Below, in pieces: positions 30,154 to 38,903 of a stretch of DNA of 64,000 nt. The notes beneath the pieces are model-generated. The model did no database searches. It had not been told where the DNA came from and worked only from the letters and a program-made list of their open reading frames with translations. The translations under genes and the position numbers were made by a program. The DNA is taken from positions 2,852,001 through 2,916,000 of the forward strand of contig NZ_CP119546.1 of NCBI RefSeq assembly GCF_029277985.1, written 5' to 3'. This DNA comes from Providencia stuartii. GTDB taxonomy: Bacteria > Pseudomonadota > Gammaproteobacteria > Enterobacterales > Enterobacteriaceae. Each line of letters opens with the position of its first letter. Position 1 is the stretch's first letter.

Positions 30154-30290
30154 GGTTAAAATTATAAAAAACAGCAGTCATTAAACATATAACCATATAC
30201 CTATAATTGATATCAGTTGATAAATCATCATTTGTTCATCTCGCTAAAGGCTAACAAGCCTATAATAGCTATCACCTTGATATGGTTTAT

Positions 30291-30318
30291 GTATTAACCT
30301 ACCTGTACGGCAGTGAAC
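30291..30318 (-). repeat. Degenerate CRISPR repeat, relic 1
   Basis: 22 of 28 positions match the array repeat; the last 17 match except one base (CCTGTACGGCAGTGAAC). The one difference restores the CTGTAC form seen in classical I-F repeats of other Enterobacterales, from recall. Confidence 0.7.
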
Positions 30319-30319
30319 G

Positions 30320-30338
30320 TTAACAGTAAAATCATCGA
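30320..30338 (+). repeat. 19 bp direct repeat, copy 2
   Basis: TTAACAGTAAAATCATCGA, one base different from the copy at 30135-30153. It occupies nearly all of the 20 bp between the two CRISPR relics. Confidence 0.5.
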
Positions 30339-30366
30339 TTTCTAAGCTGATAAGATATCAGTAAAA
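30339..30366 (-). repeat. Degenerate CRISPR repeat, relic 2
   Basis: 19 of 28 positions match; the first 11 (TTTCTAAGCTG) are perfect and CAGT is kept, but the palindromic core is lost. Together with relic 1 it suggests an older, eroded extension of the array. Confidence 0.5.
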
Positions 30367-30655
30367 TTAACATATATAATAAACAGTTAACAAGAAACAT
30401 TTAAAAAGCGACTTAAATGTATTATTTTGAATATCAATAAAACCACATAAATTAATTTCAATATATCACGTTAAGTATTAATAAAAGTAACACACTCGCC
30501 TTAACATGCCAAATCAAATATTGATAGAGATAAAGTATCTAATAATTGAAATAATCACTCTTATTAATATGTATTAACCTCTATATCTCCGACTAAAACC
30601 TATTCATTATAAAAGTATTCTAATTATTCATTAATATATAGCGTCGATTTCGTGA

Positions 30656-31343
30656 TTCCTAAGCTGCCTATACGGCAGTGCACTCGGGATGAAAGTCCAG
30701 ATAGTCCCCGTTGTATTTCTAAGCTGCCTATACGGCAGTGAACACAATCACCGATGTAATGGCCTCGCTTGGTTTTTTCTAAGCTGCCTATACGGCAGTG
30801 AACAAGGAATTCCAACACCGCCAATAATGGACGCATTTCTAAGCTGCCTATACGGCAGTGAACAAAAGCCAGAGCGCGGTTTCTACATTGCCAAATTTCT
30901 AAGCTGCCTATACGGCAGTGAACGGACTCTGACGATTTAGCCGTACAGTTGTATCTTTCTAAGCTGCCTATACGGCAGTGAACGTGAATACGGTGCATGG
31001 CCTTATGAAATTGAGTTTCTAAGCTGCCTATACGGCAGTGAACCCCCCATTCAAAATCCTCAATTTTTTTATGAATTTCTAAGCTGCCTATACGGCAGTG
31101 AACATGACGAAATTGGCGGCTCTCGCATGGCGCAATTTCTAAGCTGCCTATACGGCAGTGAACGCGATTAATCATCAGCTCAGACTGCATTTTAATTTCT
31201 AAGCTGCCTATACGGCAGTGAACAATAACTCTATCAAGCGCATCCTGTATTGCGTTTTCTAAGCTGCCTATACGGCAGTGAACTCTGCATGGCAAGCATC
31301 ACGCGAAAGTTTAGATTTCTAAGCTGCCTATACGGCAGTGAAC
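30656..31343 (-). CRISPR. Type I-F CRISPR array, 12 repeats and 11 spacers
   Basis: Twelve 28 bp repeats recur at an exact 60 bp period, with eleven 32 bp spacers, all different. The repeat carries the inverted core CTGCCTATACGGCAG; on the minus strand it starts GTTCACTGCC and ends TTAGAAA, the type I-F pattern. Ten repeats are identical to each other by eye apart from the terminal one. The repeat at 30656-30683 has two changes (TTCCT start, GTGCAC end), marking the leader-distal end, so transcription runs on the minus strand from a leader beyond 31343. Spacer length of 32 also fits I-F. No cas gene lies in the window, so the array depends on Cas proteins encoded elsewhere, or is orphan. The 60 bp period creates a spurious long open frame. 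Confidence 0.97.
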
Positions 31344-31560
31344 GATAGCCTAGCAAATAAAATGCGTTAGACAACAATAAATTAAGCTAATTATTGGCTA
31401 AATACCTTCTTTTTTTACTACCTTAGTAACATCTTGTTTTATCAGAAATTTTTAAAGAGCAAAAATAAAAAGGTAAATAAAGGGTAAAACATACGAAGAA
31501 AAATACAATGGTTTGATAGGAAAAATATGAACAAGAGGGAAAAAGAAGTGGGTAAACCAA
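31344..31560 (-). promoter_or_regulatory. Putative CRISPR leader
   Basis: The AT-rich 217 bp between the leader-proximal repeat and the flgL terminator. Minus-strand transcription from here would read the array. It includes long A/T tracts (about 31400-31500). No IHF site or promoter was identified with confidence. Confidence 0.55.
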
Positions 31561-31593
31561 TTAGCCAGCCTCAACCCAATTGAAGCTGGCTAA
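31561..31593 (-). terminator. Terminator of flgKL
   Basis: A 14 bp stem (TTAGCCAGCCTCAA with TTGAAGCTGGCTAA, one mismatch) lies right after the flgL stop, followed on the minus strand by TTGGTTT. It would insulate the CRISPR leader from flagellar read-through. Confidence 0.75.
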
Positions 31594-31597
31594 TAAA

Positions 31598-32533
31598 TTA
31601 GCGACCGCCAAACAGTGACATGCTATTTAAATCTTTAAAGATATCCTGAGACGCTTGGAACATTGCCATCTCTTTATAATAGTCTGATGTTGCCCCTGTC
31701 CAATTTGTATCTAACAAATTACTCATACGCTGACTATTTTGAATACTGCGCGTATCTGCAAGGAAATCTAACTTATCAATTTCTTGCAATTGCAACCCTT
31801 GCTTAGCCTCAATGTTTGAAATCTTATCTAACGCCGATTTAATTGCTGAGTTCGCCTCACCCAATGCTTTTTGAGCAGCCTCTCGCTCAGCTTGAGTCGC
31901 ATTTTCTTGTGGTGTTTTCAATGCAGCAATACCTGCATTTAATCTTTTAAACACCTCAACCGTATTCGTGCTATCTGTTGTAAATACTTGAGCACCAGTG
32001 AAATAGGTTGTCATTTCGCGATCGCTCGATACATTCTGCATAATCGCTTTATCGCCGCCTTTATAGATCACTTCACCACTTGCATCGACCTCAAATGGGG
32101 GCTTATCCGATTTAAAACCAGCAAAAATATAACGGCCATTACCATCGGTTGTATTACCCAAAGCAACCAACTGGTCCTTTAAACCACTTAATTGTTCTGC
32201 AAGAGATAATCTATCGCTATCGCTTAAACTGGCTTGGTTGGAAGCTTGAATAATAGTTGTATCGATCTGAGTTGTTATATCCGTCATTTGAGTCAAAATA
32301 CTCATTTGCAACAACATACCGGTTTTTGCAAACCCTCGGCTTGCGACATATTGCTGATTACGGTTTTCTGACTGATTAATTCGTACCGCCTGTGAGGATG
32401 CTTGAGGGTCATCCGATGGCTTACTCACTCGTTTTCCCGACGCTAATTGACTGCCTGCATCCATCCAACGTGCTTGTGCATTGTTCATGTCTTGCAAACG
32501 TTGGTGATAAATCATATTAGTACTTAAACGCAT
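31598..32533 (-). CDS. flgL: Hook-filament junction protein FlgL (HAP3)
   Basis: Joins the flagellin filament to the hook. It is flagellin-like at both ends: N-terminal MRLSTNMIYHQRLQDMNNAQ and a C-terminal helix ending FKDLNSMSLFGGR. It has 311 residues (E. coli 317). It lies 28 bp after flgK, sharing its sigma-28 promoter, with a strong terminator after. Confidence 0.95.
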   Translation of the reverse strand: MRLSTNMIYHQRLQDMNNAQARWMDAGSQLASGKRVSKPSDDPQASSQAVRINQSENRNQQYVASRGFAKTGMLLQMSILTQMTDITTQIDTTIIQASNQASLSDSDRLSLAEQLSGLKDQLVALGNTTDGNGRYIFAGFKSDKPPFEVDASGEVIYKGGDKAIMQNVSSDREMTTYFTGAQVFTTDSTNTVEVFKRLNAGIAALKTPQENATQAEREAAQKALGEANSAIKSALDKISNIEAKQGLQLQEIDKLDFLADTRSIQNSQRMSNLLDTNWTGATSDYYKEMAMFQASQDIFKDLNSMSLFGGR

Positions 32534-32561
32534 AATAGAATCCTTTTTAATTCACTGAAAC

Positions 32562-34202
32562 TTAGAACGCTCTCATCAAGGCATTGAACAGGTCATCAAC
32601 GGTTTTTAGTACCTGTGCATTGGCATTAAAAAACTGTTGGATTTTTTGCATCTGAATACTTTCTTCGTTCATATTGACGCCAGAAATAGCCTGCTGCTGC
32701 TCATAGAAGCTTTCTGTCATTTTATTTTGTGTTTCGGAATCAATTTGCGCTTGCTTTGTTTGGTTACCAACATCATTGACGATAGTGGCGTAATAATCTG
32801 AGAATGTCGATGTTCCCCCCACTAATTTTTGATCTTGGAGTTTTACTAGCTCTTTTAAATTTTCATTATCACCAGGGCCACTACCTTTACTGCCCGCAGC
32901 AGCAAAATTTGCCGCCTCACTCACCAACGTCTGCATACCGTTGATGACACCATTGACTGGTTTTACTAAGAATGCGTCACCACTTTGTGCATTATTATTG
33001 CTAATCTTCAACGCAATACCATCAAACTTCAGTGTATCCGCGGTTGACGCATCCACAGTGACTTTAGTCCCTTCTGGTAACCTTGTGACATCCCAATTTT
33101 TACCATCGAAGCGCATCTCATAATTATTACCCGTCACTTGAGAGACATCACTGTAGTGAAAATCGAAATCCGCTTGGCCCCGATTAAAGGTATTGCTGAC
33201 GACATTCCCTTTTCCAATTTCGAAAAAGTCCTTACCTGTATTGCCGTTAGCGTCAAAGCCCTTTTGATGGATCTCATTAAATTTACTCGCAAAGACCAAT
33301 GCTAATTTATTGATTTTTTGATAAGCAGGGTCAATAACTTCTTTGCGTGAACGTAAAACACCACTGAGCTCGCCACCACGAAATGCATCATCCGGAATTT
33401 CTCGCGCTTGCCCATTCGCTCCCACAAACCCAATACTGAAACGGCTATCATCTTGTGAGGACGGAACCGCTTCTAAACGGTTAGCGTGTTCCCCTGTGAC
33501 TAATGGCAAGCCATTTGCGAAGGTAACGTTATAATTCCCATTTTGTTCGATGACTTTTACACCAACTAATGAGTTAATTTCACTGACTAAGCGATCACGT
33601 ACATCAAGCAGGTCATTCGGTTCGGAACCACTCACAGAGCGTACTCGAGCAATCTGCTGGTTCAGACCTGCGATTTTTTCCGCATAGGTATTAATGTCTC
33701 TCACCTTAGTTTCAATTTGGCGATTAACATCACGCTCCATGTCTTGCAGTCGTCGATTTGCTTCTTTAAATTGACCAACTAATGCATTTGACTTACCCAA
33801 AAAAACATCAATCAGTGTCTTATCACTCGCATCACTACTCGCAGCATCAAGAGCAGTAAAGAAGCTACCGATATTACTGGAAATATCTTCGATATCATTA
33901 GTGAGCAAATCATCAACTTGGCTACTGTTTTTCGCATAAGCCTCATATTCACCACTACGAGCCCGTGATTGACCGTATTGCTGGTTGATAAACTCATCAA
34001 ATTCGCGGCGAACATGGCTGAAATAGGTGCCGTTACCAAAATAGCCGTTAGGTGTCATTGTGCCGGGATTCTCCCCGAAAACAGCACTTTGGCGGTGATA
34101 ATAACCGACACCAGCGTTAGCTAAGTTATTAGAAATAACACTTAACCCACCTTGTGCCGCATTCACACCACTAAGCGCATTATTCATTACATTATTCAGC
34201 AT
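32562..34202 (-). CDS. flgK: Hook-filament junction protein FlgK (HAP1)
   Basis: The first hook-associated protein, added after hook completion. The N-terminal [28 protein letters not shown] rod/hook motif and C-terminal helix (ESIQMQKIQQFFNANAQVLKTVDDLFNAL) are conserved. It has 546 residues (E. coli 547). It heads flgKL; a sigma-28 promoter lies at 34288-34314. Confidence 0.96.
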   Translation of the reverse strand: MLNNVMNNALSGVNAAQGGLSVISNNLANAGVGYYHRQSAVFGENPGTMTPNGYFGNGTYFSHVRREFDEFINQQYGQSRARSGEYEAYAKNSSQVDDLLTNDIEDISSNIGSFFTALDAASSDASDKTLIDVFLGKSNALVGQFKEANRRLQDMERDVNRQIETKVRDINTYAEKIAGLNQQIARVRSVSGSEPNDLLDVRDRLVSEINSLVGVKVIEQNGNYNVTFANGLPLVTGEHANRLEAVPSSQDDSRFSIGFVGANGQAREIPDDAFRGGELSGVLRSRKEVIDPAYQKINKLALVFASKFNEIHQKGFDANGNTGKDFFEIGKGNVVSNTFNRGQADFDFHYSDVSQVTGNNYEMRFDGKNWDVTRLPEGTKVTVDASTADTLKFDGIALKISNNNAQSGDAFLVKPVNGVINGMQTLVSEAANFAAAGSKGSGPGDNENLKELVKLQDQKLVGGTSTFSDYYATIVNDVGNQTKQAQIDSETQNKMTESFYEQQQAISGVNMNEESIQMQKIQQFFNANAQVLKTVDDLFNALMRAF

Positions 34203-34287
34203 AAGCTTTTCCTTTATCTGGTGCTTATCGCCATGGCTTATCGATGAAACCGTCGCAATATCAACCCAAATTTTTTCATTGCTTTAG

Positions 34288-34314
34288 TTATCGGAAAAAT
34301 GCCGTAAACATTTA
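34288..34314 (-). promoter_or_regulatory. Sigma-28 promoter of flgKL
   Basis: On the minus strand TAAATGTT, an 11 nt spacer, then TCCGATAA (7 of 8 against GCCGATAA). It is 86 bp upstream of flgK. Confidence 0.8.
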
Positions 34315-34342
34315 GTGCTTACGGCACCTTTCTAATAAAAAA

Positions 34343-35323
34343 TTAAAAAATATCACTGAGATCGACGGTATACGCTTGAACCGCTTTCGAGGCTGTTTTA
34401 TCGACCCCATGATGACTACGAATTTGGTTAATCAAAGCAATTAACTTATCCGAGTAGTTAGGGTCTGTTGCATAACCGGCTTGATGTAAACGGCGTGCCG
34501 CAACTTCCGGTGATTGCGCATGCTTAACGCTGTGATAACGAGGGTTTTCGGTGAGTAAATTAATATAGTCCGCAATCGCTTCTTCATAAGAAGCATAAAC
34601 GCGAAAATTATCACGCATTTTCATGCTTTTACCGTTAATCACCTCGGTCGTCATAATGTTAGTCACAGGTCCTTGCCAGCTTTTCCCTGCTTTAATACCG
34701 AATAGGTTATGACTGGCTTTCCCTTCTGCCGTTAAAATTTCTCTGCGTCCCCAACCACTTTCCAGCGCGGCTTGAGCAAGCACTAACAGAGGCGATATAC
34801 CACTTTTTTGACTCGCGGCTTTGGCTGGCTCAATAAGCTGACTGATAAAGTTTTGGCTATTTAGCGAGAGGGATTTGACTTTTCGCATTGGTGATGACAA
34901 TGCATCACCTAATGGCGCAAAACGGCGTACAATTTGAGCCATTGCTGGATTAGGCAGCGAATCCAGTAACTTACTCTCCATACTGAATGGCTTTATTGGC
35001 TCTTCGAGGGAGGAAGTCTCACCTTGAGTTTGTTTTAACTGCTGATACATCATTTCGCCGAACCCTAATCCTTTATTCGACAAATCTTGAGCAATTTGTT
35101 GATCATACATACTGGTCAGCATGCGTGTTTGATCGCTGGAAAATAAGCCATCTTGAGGTAGCGCATCACGCATACTTTTCAACATCATTTGCACAAATGT
35201 CGCTTCCAGTTGTTGGGTGACTTGACGTAACCCTTTATCTGGGGAATCAGCAATTTCACGTTTTAGGCTACTGAGCGACTGCAAATCAAATGCCGCACCT
35301 TGCATGAGTTGCATATCATTCAT
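34343..35323 (-). CDS. flgJ: Rod cap / peptidoglycan hydrolase FlgJ
   Basis: The exported rod-cap protein with its own muralytic domain that opens the cell wall for the rod. The N-terminal rod-scaffold domain (about 1-130, with LEATFVQMMLKSMRDALP) is followed by a linker and a C-terminal glucosaminidase domain (about 165-310, with LVLAQAALESGWG carrying the catalytic Glu). It has 326 residues (E. coli 313). It overlaps the flgI stop by one base. Confidence 0.95.
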   Translation of the reverse strand: MNDMQLMQGAAFDLQSLSSLKREIADSPDKGLRQVTQQLEATFVQMMLKSMRDALPQDGLFSSDQTRMLTSMYDQQIAQDLSNKGLGFGEMMYQQLKQTQGETSSLEEPIKPFSMESKLLDSLPNPAMAQIVRRFAPLGDALSSPMRKVKSLSLNSQNFISQLIEPAKAASQKSGISPLLVLAQAALESGWGRREILTAEGKASHNLFGIKAGKSWQGPVTNIMTTEVINGKSMKMRDNFRVYASYEEAIADYINLLTENPRYHSVKHAQSPEVAARRLHQAGYATDPNYSDKLIALINQIRSHHGVDKTASKAVQAYTVDLSDIF

Positions 35324-36426
35324 TAGATGATCTCCAACTTAGCACGTAAACAACCCGCGCTCTCCATCGCTTGTAAAATAGACATTAAATCTGTTGGCGT
35401 TGCGCCTAAAGTATTCAGCGCCTGTATGACTTGGTTCAGCTGTACACTTGCGTTCACTTTTTGTAGCGCGCCACCTTGCTCACGAAGGCCGATATTTGTA
35501 TTACGCGTCACTACGGTTTGTCCGCCAGCAAACGGCGTGTCCGGTTGGCTCACTTGCGTTTGCCTATCAACCATCACAGATAAACTGCCATGTGCCACGG
35601 CACAGCTTTCTAATGTCACACTGCGATTGATCACGACTGAACCTGTACGCGAGTTAAGGATAACTTTCGCTTCAGCAATCGGCGTGCGAACGTTCAACTC
35701 TTGGACTTGTGCAAGAAAACGTACTTGCTCACTATTCGTCATCGGCACACGTAACTGTACTGTGCGAGAATCTAATGGTGTTGCTGTACCTGCCCCACGT
35801 AACCGATTGATCGCATCACTAATATCTTGAGCTAATGTGAAACTATCGTCATTAAGTTGTAGATTGATTACACCATTTTGGCCGAAACTCGTTGGGAGCT
35901 CACGTTCTATCGTGGCTCCTCCAGTGATCCGCCCACCAGCCAATTGGTTAACTTTGATACTACTCCCCCCCGCACTGGCGCCTGCTCCCCCGACTAAAAT
36001 GTTGCCTTGTGCCATCGCATAAATTTGTCCATCAACCCCTTTCAAAGGCGTCATTAGCAATGTTCCTCCGCGTAGGCTTTTCGCATTCCCCATTGAAGAA
36101 ACAACAACATCGAGTGACTGACCAGAACGAGCAAAAGGCGGTAATTTAGCGGTGACCATAACGGCCGCCACATTTTTCAATTGCATATTGGTGCCAGGAG
36201 GAACCGTGATCCCCATCTGAGATAACATGTTACTCAAGCTTTGGGTGGTAAATGGCGTTTGCATGGTTTGGTCACCCGTGCCATCCAGCCCGACCACCAA
36301 TCCATAACCAATTAACGCGTTATCACGCACACCCTGCACCGTAGTTAAATCCTTGATGCGCTCACCATTAACGGGGGCAACAAACACACAGAGTAGTGTC
36401 AGCAGAAGGGTCACTAATTTATTCAT
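35323..36426 (-). CDS. flgI: P-ring protein FlgI
   Basis: The periplasmic P-ring subunit around the rod in the peptidoglycan layer. The signal peptide (to about residue 21) precedes [30 protein letters not shown], diagnostic for FlgI. It has 367 residues (E. coli 365). Confidence 0.97.
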   Translation of the reverse strand: MNKLVTLLLTLLCVFVAPVNGERIKDLTTVQGVRDNALIGYGLVVGLDGTGDQTMQTPFTTQSLSNMLSQMGITVPPGTNMQLKNVAAVMVTAKLPPFARSGQSLDVVVSSMGNAKSLRGGTLLMTPLKGVDGQIYAMAQGNILVGGAGASAGGSSIKVNQLAGGRITGGATIERELPTSFGQNGVINLQLNDDSFTLAQDISDAINRLRGAGTATPLDSRTVQLRVPMTNSEQVRFLAQVQELNVRTPIAEAKVILNSRTGSVVINRSVTLESCAVAHGSLSVMVDRQTQVSQPDTPFAGGQTVVTRNTNIGLREQGGALQKVNASVQLNQVIQALNTLGATPTDLMSILQAMESAGCLRAKLEII

Positions 36427-36463
36427 TCGATTATCTCTACGAGTTTACAGCTCAATTTTCACC

Positions 36464-37198
36464 TTAATAAGGCGAAACATTTAAGAAAAAGCGTTGCAAC
36501 CAGCCCATGGTTTGTGATTCGTTAATATAACCATCACCGACATATTCAATACGTGCATCCGCCACTTGTGTGGAACTGACATTATTATCCGCACCAATTG
36601 TTCGAGGGTTCACAACACCCGAAAAGCGAATCGATTCTGTACCTTGATTGATAGCAATACGTTTTTCACCAACAACATGTAAGTTGCCATTCGCTAAGAG
36701 TTGATCGACCGTGACGGTGATTGTGCCTTTAAATGTATTATTAGCATTCGCTCCTCCCTTCCCCGTAAAATCGCTACTTCCTTTCACATCCAATTCGGTA
36801 TTGCTACCCCCTAACCAGCCCTGCATAAAACCGGGTAAAATGGCGGCTAAAAAACCTGTTTTGCCACTACGATTCGCATTGGCCGATGAGTTCTTACTGG
36901 CGCTAACATTCTCTTGCAAGTTAATCGTTAAAATATCCCCCACATTACGAGGCCGCCTATCTTCAAACAGTGGCTGATAGCCATAATATGCAGGCTGTGC
37001 ACTTTGAAAAATGGCGCCATTAGGTGCAGGTGCGGTCGGTGCTGTCGGTAACGCACTTGTCTGCGTATCCACCAGAGGACGAGGTTTGACATAAGCGCAG
37101 CCACTGATAGCGAATACCAATGTCAGCACGAGAACCTTACTAGGTGAAAATAATGAATTTTCCTTATTTTGAGGGACAATACCGCTTTTCATCATCAT
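36464..37198 (-). CDS. flgH: L-ring lipoprotein FlgH
   Basis: The outer-membrane L-ring subunit. A lipoprotein signal is clear ([13 protein letters not shown], lipid-attachment Cys). The mature part matches E. coli closely ([49 protein letters not shown]; ending [12 protein letters not shown]). The start is uncertain: the frame is open to 37282, with Met codons at 37231 and three in a row at 37198-37190. The 37198 ATG, with AAGAG nearby, gives a more usual leader length. A long leader would be odd for the family. Confidence 0.9.
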   Translation of the reverse strand: MMMKSGIVPQNKENSLFSPSKVLVLTLVFAISGCAYVKPRPLVDTQTSALPTAPTAPAPNGAIFQSAQPAYYGYQPLFEDRRPRNVGDILTINLQENVSASKNSSANANRSGKTGFLAAILPGFMQGWLGGSNTELDVKGSSDFTGKGGANANNTFKGTITVTVDQLLANGNLHVVGEKRIAINQGTESIRFSGVVNPRTIGADNNVSSTQVADARIEYVGDGYINESQTMGWLQRFFLNVSPY

Positions 37199-37330
37199 GG
37201 TGCTCTTTAGCTGCTGTATCTGTTTTATCATCACGTTGAATTCCCTCTCATTCGCCAAATGACAACCTGCAATCATCCGCAAATTGCCATTTAGCTTGTA
37301 CTGGATGTACTGGATTGCTATTCCATCAAA

Positions 37331-38113
37331 TTAAAGTTGTGTTAAACGTTGCAGCATCTGGTCAGAAGCAGAAACCGCTTTACTGTTAATTTCATAGGCA
37401 CGTTGAGTTTGGATCATATTGACTAACTCCTCTGCAACGTTAACGTTCGAGGTTTCCAGCATATGTTGATACAGCAAGCCAGCACCGTTAGTGCCCGGCG
37501 CACTTTCATTTGGAGCGCCTGAGCTGGCGGTTTCCATATAGAGGTTTTCCCCCATACTTTCTAAGCCTGCATCATTAATAAAGGTTGTCAGTGTGATTTG
37601 CCCAATTTGTTGTGGTTGGTTATCACCATAAACTGTGATTGAAACGGTACCGTCCGAGGCAATAGAAAGGCTATTTGCATTATCTGGGATGGTAATTGCC
37701 GGCACGATCTGGTAACCACTGGAGGTGACTAATTGGCCATCCTGATTAGGCTGTAGAGCGCCATCACGGGTATAAGCATCGCTACCATCAGGCATCTGCA
37801 CGTGTAAAAAACCTTGCCCTTTAATCGCAATATCCGTGGTATTCCCTGTTTTATTCAACGCACCTTGGCTATGTATACGCATTGTTGCGACAGGACGGGA
37901 ACCCGTACCCAATTGTAACCCCGATGGCAAAGACGTTTGCTCTGAGCTCATTGCCCCCGGTTGACGAACATTTTGATATAACAAGTCTTCAAATACAGCA
38001 CGCTGACGTTTAAAACCATTAGTACTGACGTTTGCCAAGTTGTTGGAAATAACATCAAGGTTGGTTTGTTGGGTATCAAGCCCAGTTTTCGCAATCCATA
38101 GAGAACGGATCAT
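37331..38113 (-). CDS. flgG: Distal rod protein FlgG
   Basis: The distal rod subunit. Its 260 residues equal E. coli FlgG. It begins [36 protein letters not shown], with the conserved rod/hook N-terminal motif, and ends with the matching C-terminal helix ([27 protein letters not shown]). Confidence 0.97.
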   Translation of the reverse strand: MIRSLWIAKTGLDTQQTNLDVISNNLANVSTNGFKRQRAVFEDLLYQNVRQPGAMSSEQTSLPSGLQLGTGSRPVATMRIHSQGALNKTGNTTDIAIKGQGFLHVQMPDGSDAYTRDGALQPNQDGQLVTSSGYQIVPAITIPDNANSLSIASDGTVSITVYGDNQPQQIGQITLTTFINDAGLESMGENLYMETASSGAPNESAPGTNGAGLLYQHMLETSNVNVAEELVNMIQTQRAYEINSKAVSASDQMLQRLTQL

Positions 38114-38132
38114 GGTGATTCCTTACTAAAAA

Positions 38133-38888
38133 TTAGCTAACGGCAAGCAGTTGGTTGGCTTTTTGTGCATTTTCATCCGCACTACGTACCACTTTCATCT
38201 GCATTTCAAAATATCTCGCATTGGCGATCATCGACACCATAGCTTCAGCCGCATTAACATTGCTGCCTTCAATCACTCCCGATGTGAGTGATGCTCGTTC
38301 ACTTTGTGCCAGCACATCACCATTCGCGGCTATTGCCTGTGGTGAGAGATGAAATAATCCATCTTCACCGCGTAGCAAATCCTGAGGTTGAGCTTCCACA
38401 ATTTTCAAACGACCAATTTGACCTAACATGGTTGGCGGATCGGTGGCGAGTAGCGCGGTGACCGTACCATCCTCACCAATGGTTAATTCAGCATTTGGGG
38501 GAACGTTAATTGGCCCACCATCACCTTGTAAACGGTGTTCACCAATCACCAGCTCACCCTCAGATGAAATTTGGATGTTCCCGTTACGTGTATAAGCCTC
38601 ACTGCCATCGGCAAGTTCAACCGCTAAGAAATGCTTATCGTTCAATGAAACATCCATCGGCCGGCCGGTATAATTAAGCGGCCCTTGGCTCATATCAGCG
38701 CCTGGCGTTGAAGCAACGACTAACGTACGTGTTTGCTCGCTATCACCATTAATCGGAACAGCGCGCATCGCCGCTAACTGTGCTTTAAAACCAGAGGTAG
38801 AAACATTCGCAATGTTGTTAGAAACAATCGCTTGGTTTTCAAGCGCATGTCGAGCTCCACCCATTGCGGTATAAATGACGTGATCCAT
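38133..38888 (-). CDS. flgF: Proximal rod protein FlgF
   Basis: A proximal rod subunit. The ATG at 38888 (AGGG 5-6 nt before) gives MDHVIYTAMGG and 251 residues, equal to E. coli; a GTG two codons upstream is the alternative. The NNIANVSTSGFKAQ rod motif is present. Confidence 0.95.
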   Translation of the reverse strand: MDHVIYTAMGGARHALENQAIVSNNIANVSTSGFKAQLAAMRAVPINGDSEQTRTLVVASTPGADMSQGPLNYTGRPMDVSLNDKHFLAVELADGSEAYTRNGNIQISSEGELVIGEHRLQGDGGPINVPPNAELTIGEDGTVTALLATDPPTMLGQIGRLKIVEAQPQDLLRGEDGLFHLSPQAIAANGDVLAQSERASLTSGVIEGSNVNAAEAMVSMIANARYFEMQMKVVRSADENAQKANQLLAVS

Positions 38889-38903
38889 GGCCACCCTCTA
38901 CTA

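Larger units (their letters stand above)
29947..30655. other. AT-rich gap between fliR and the CRISPR array, with decayed repeats
   Basis: No coding sequence is visible. It holds a hairpin after fliR, two degenerate CRISPR repeats (30291-30366) and a near-identical 19 bp direct repeat (30135-30153 and 30320-30338, 18/19 matches, 185 bp apart). The base composition is more AT-rich than the surrounding genes. Confidence 0.6.

Noticed and set aside
30689..30940. 83-codon plus-strand frame with FLSCLYGSE repeats
   Set aside because: Same array artefact on the other strand.
30624..31295. 223-codon minus-strand open frame reading VHCRIGSLE repeats
   Set aside because: It is an artefact of the CRISPR array: a 60 bp period equals 20 codons, so a stop-free repeat keeps the frame open. 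No ribosome site or independent protein character.
30684..31315. Self-targeting spacers against genes in this window
   Set aside because: Reading the eleven spacers against the window by eye gave no convincing match; a proper alignment would be needed to be sure.
35327..35830. 167-codon plus-strand frame opposite flgI
   Set aside because: Antisense shadow of flgI, rich in Cys and Ser with no protein-like pattern.
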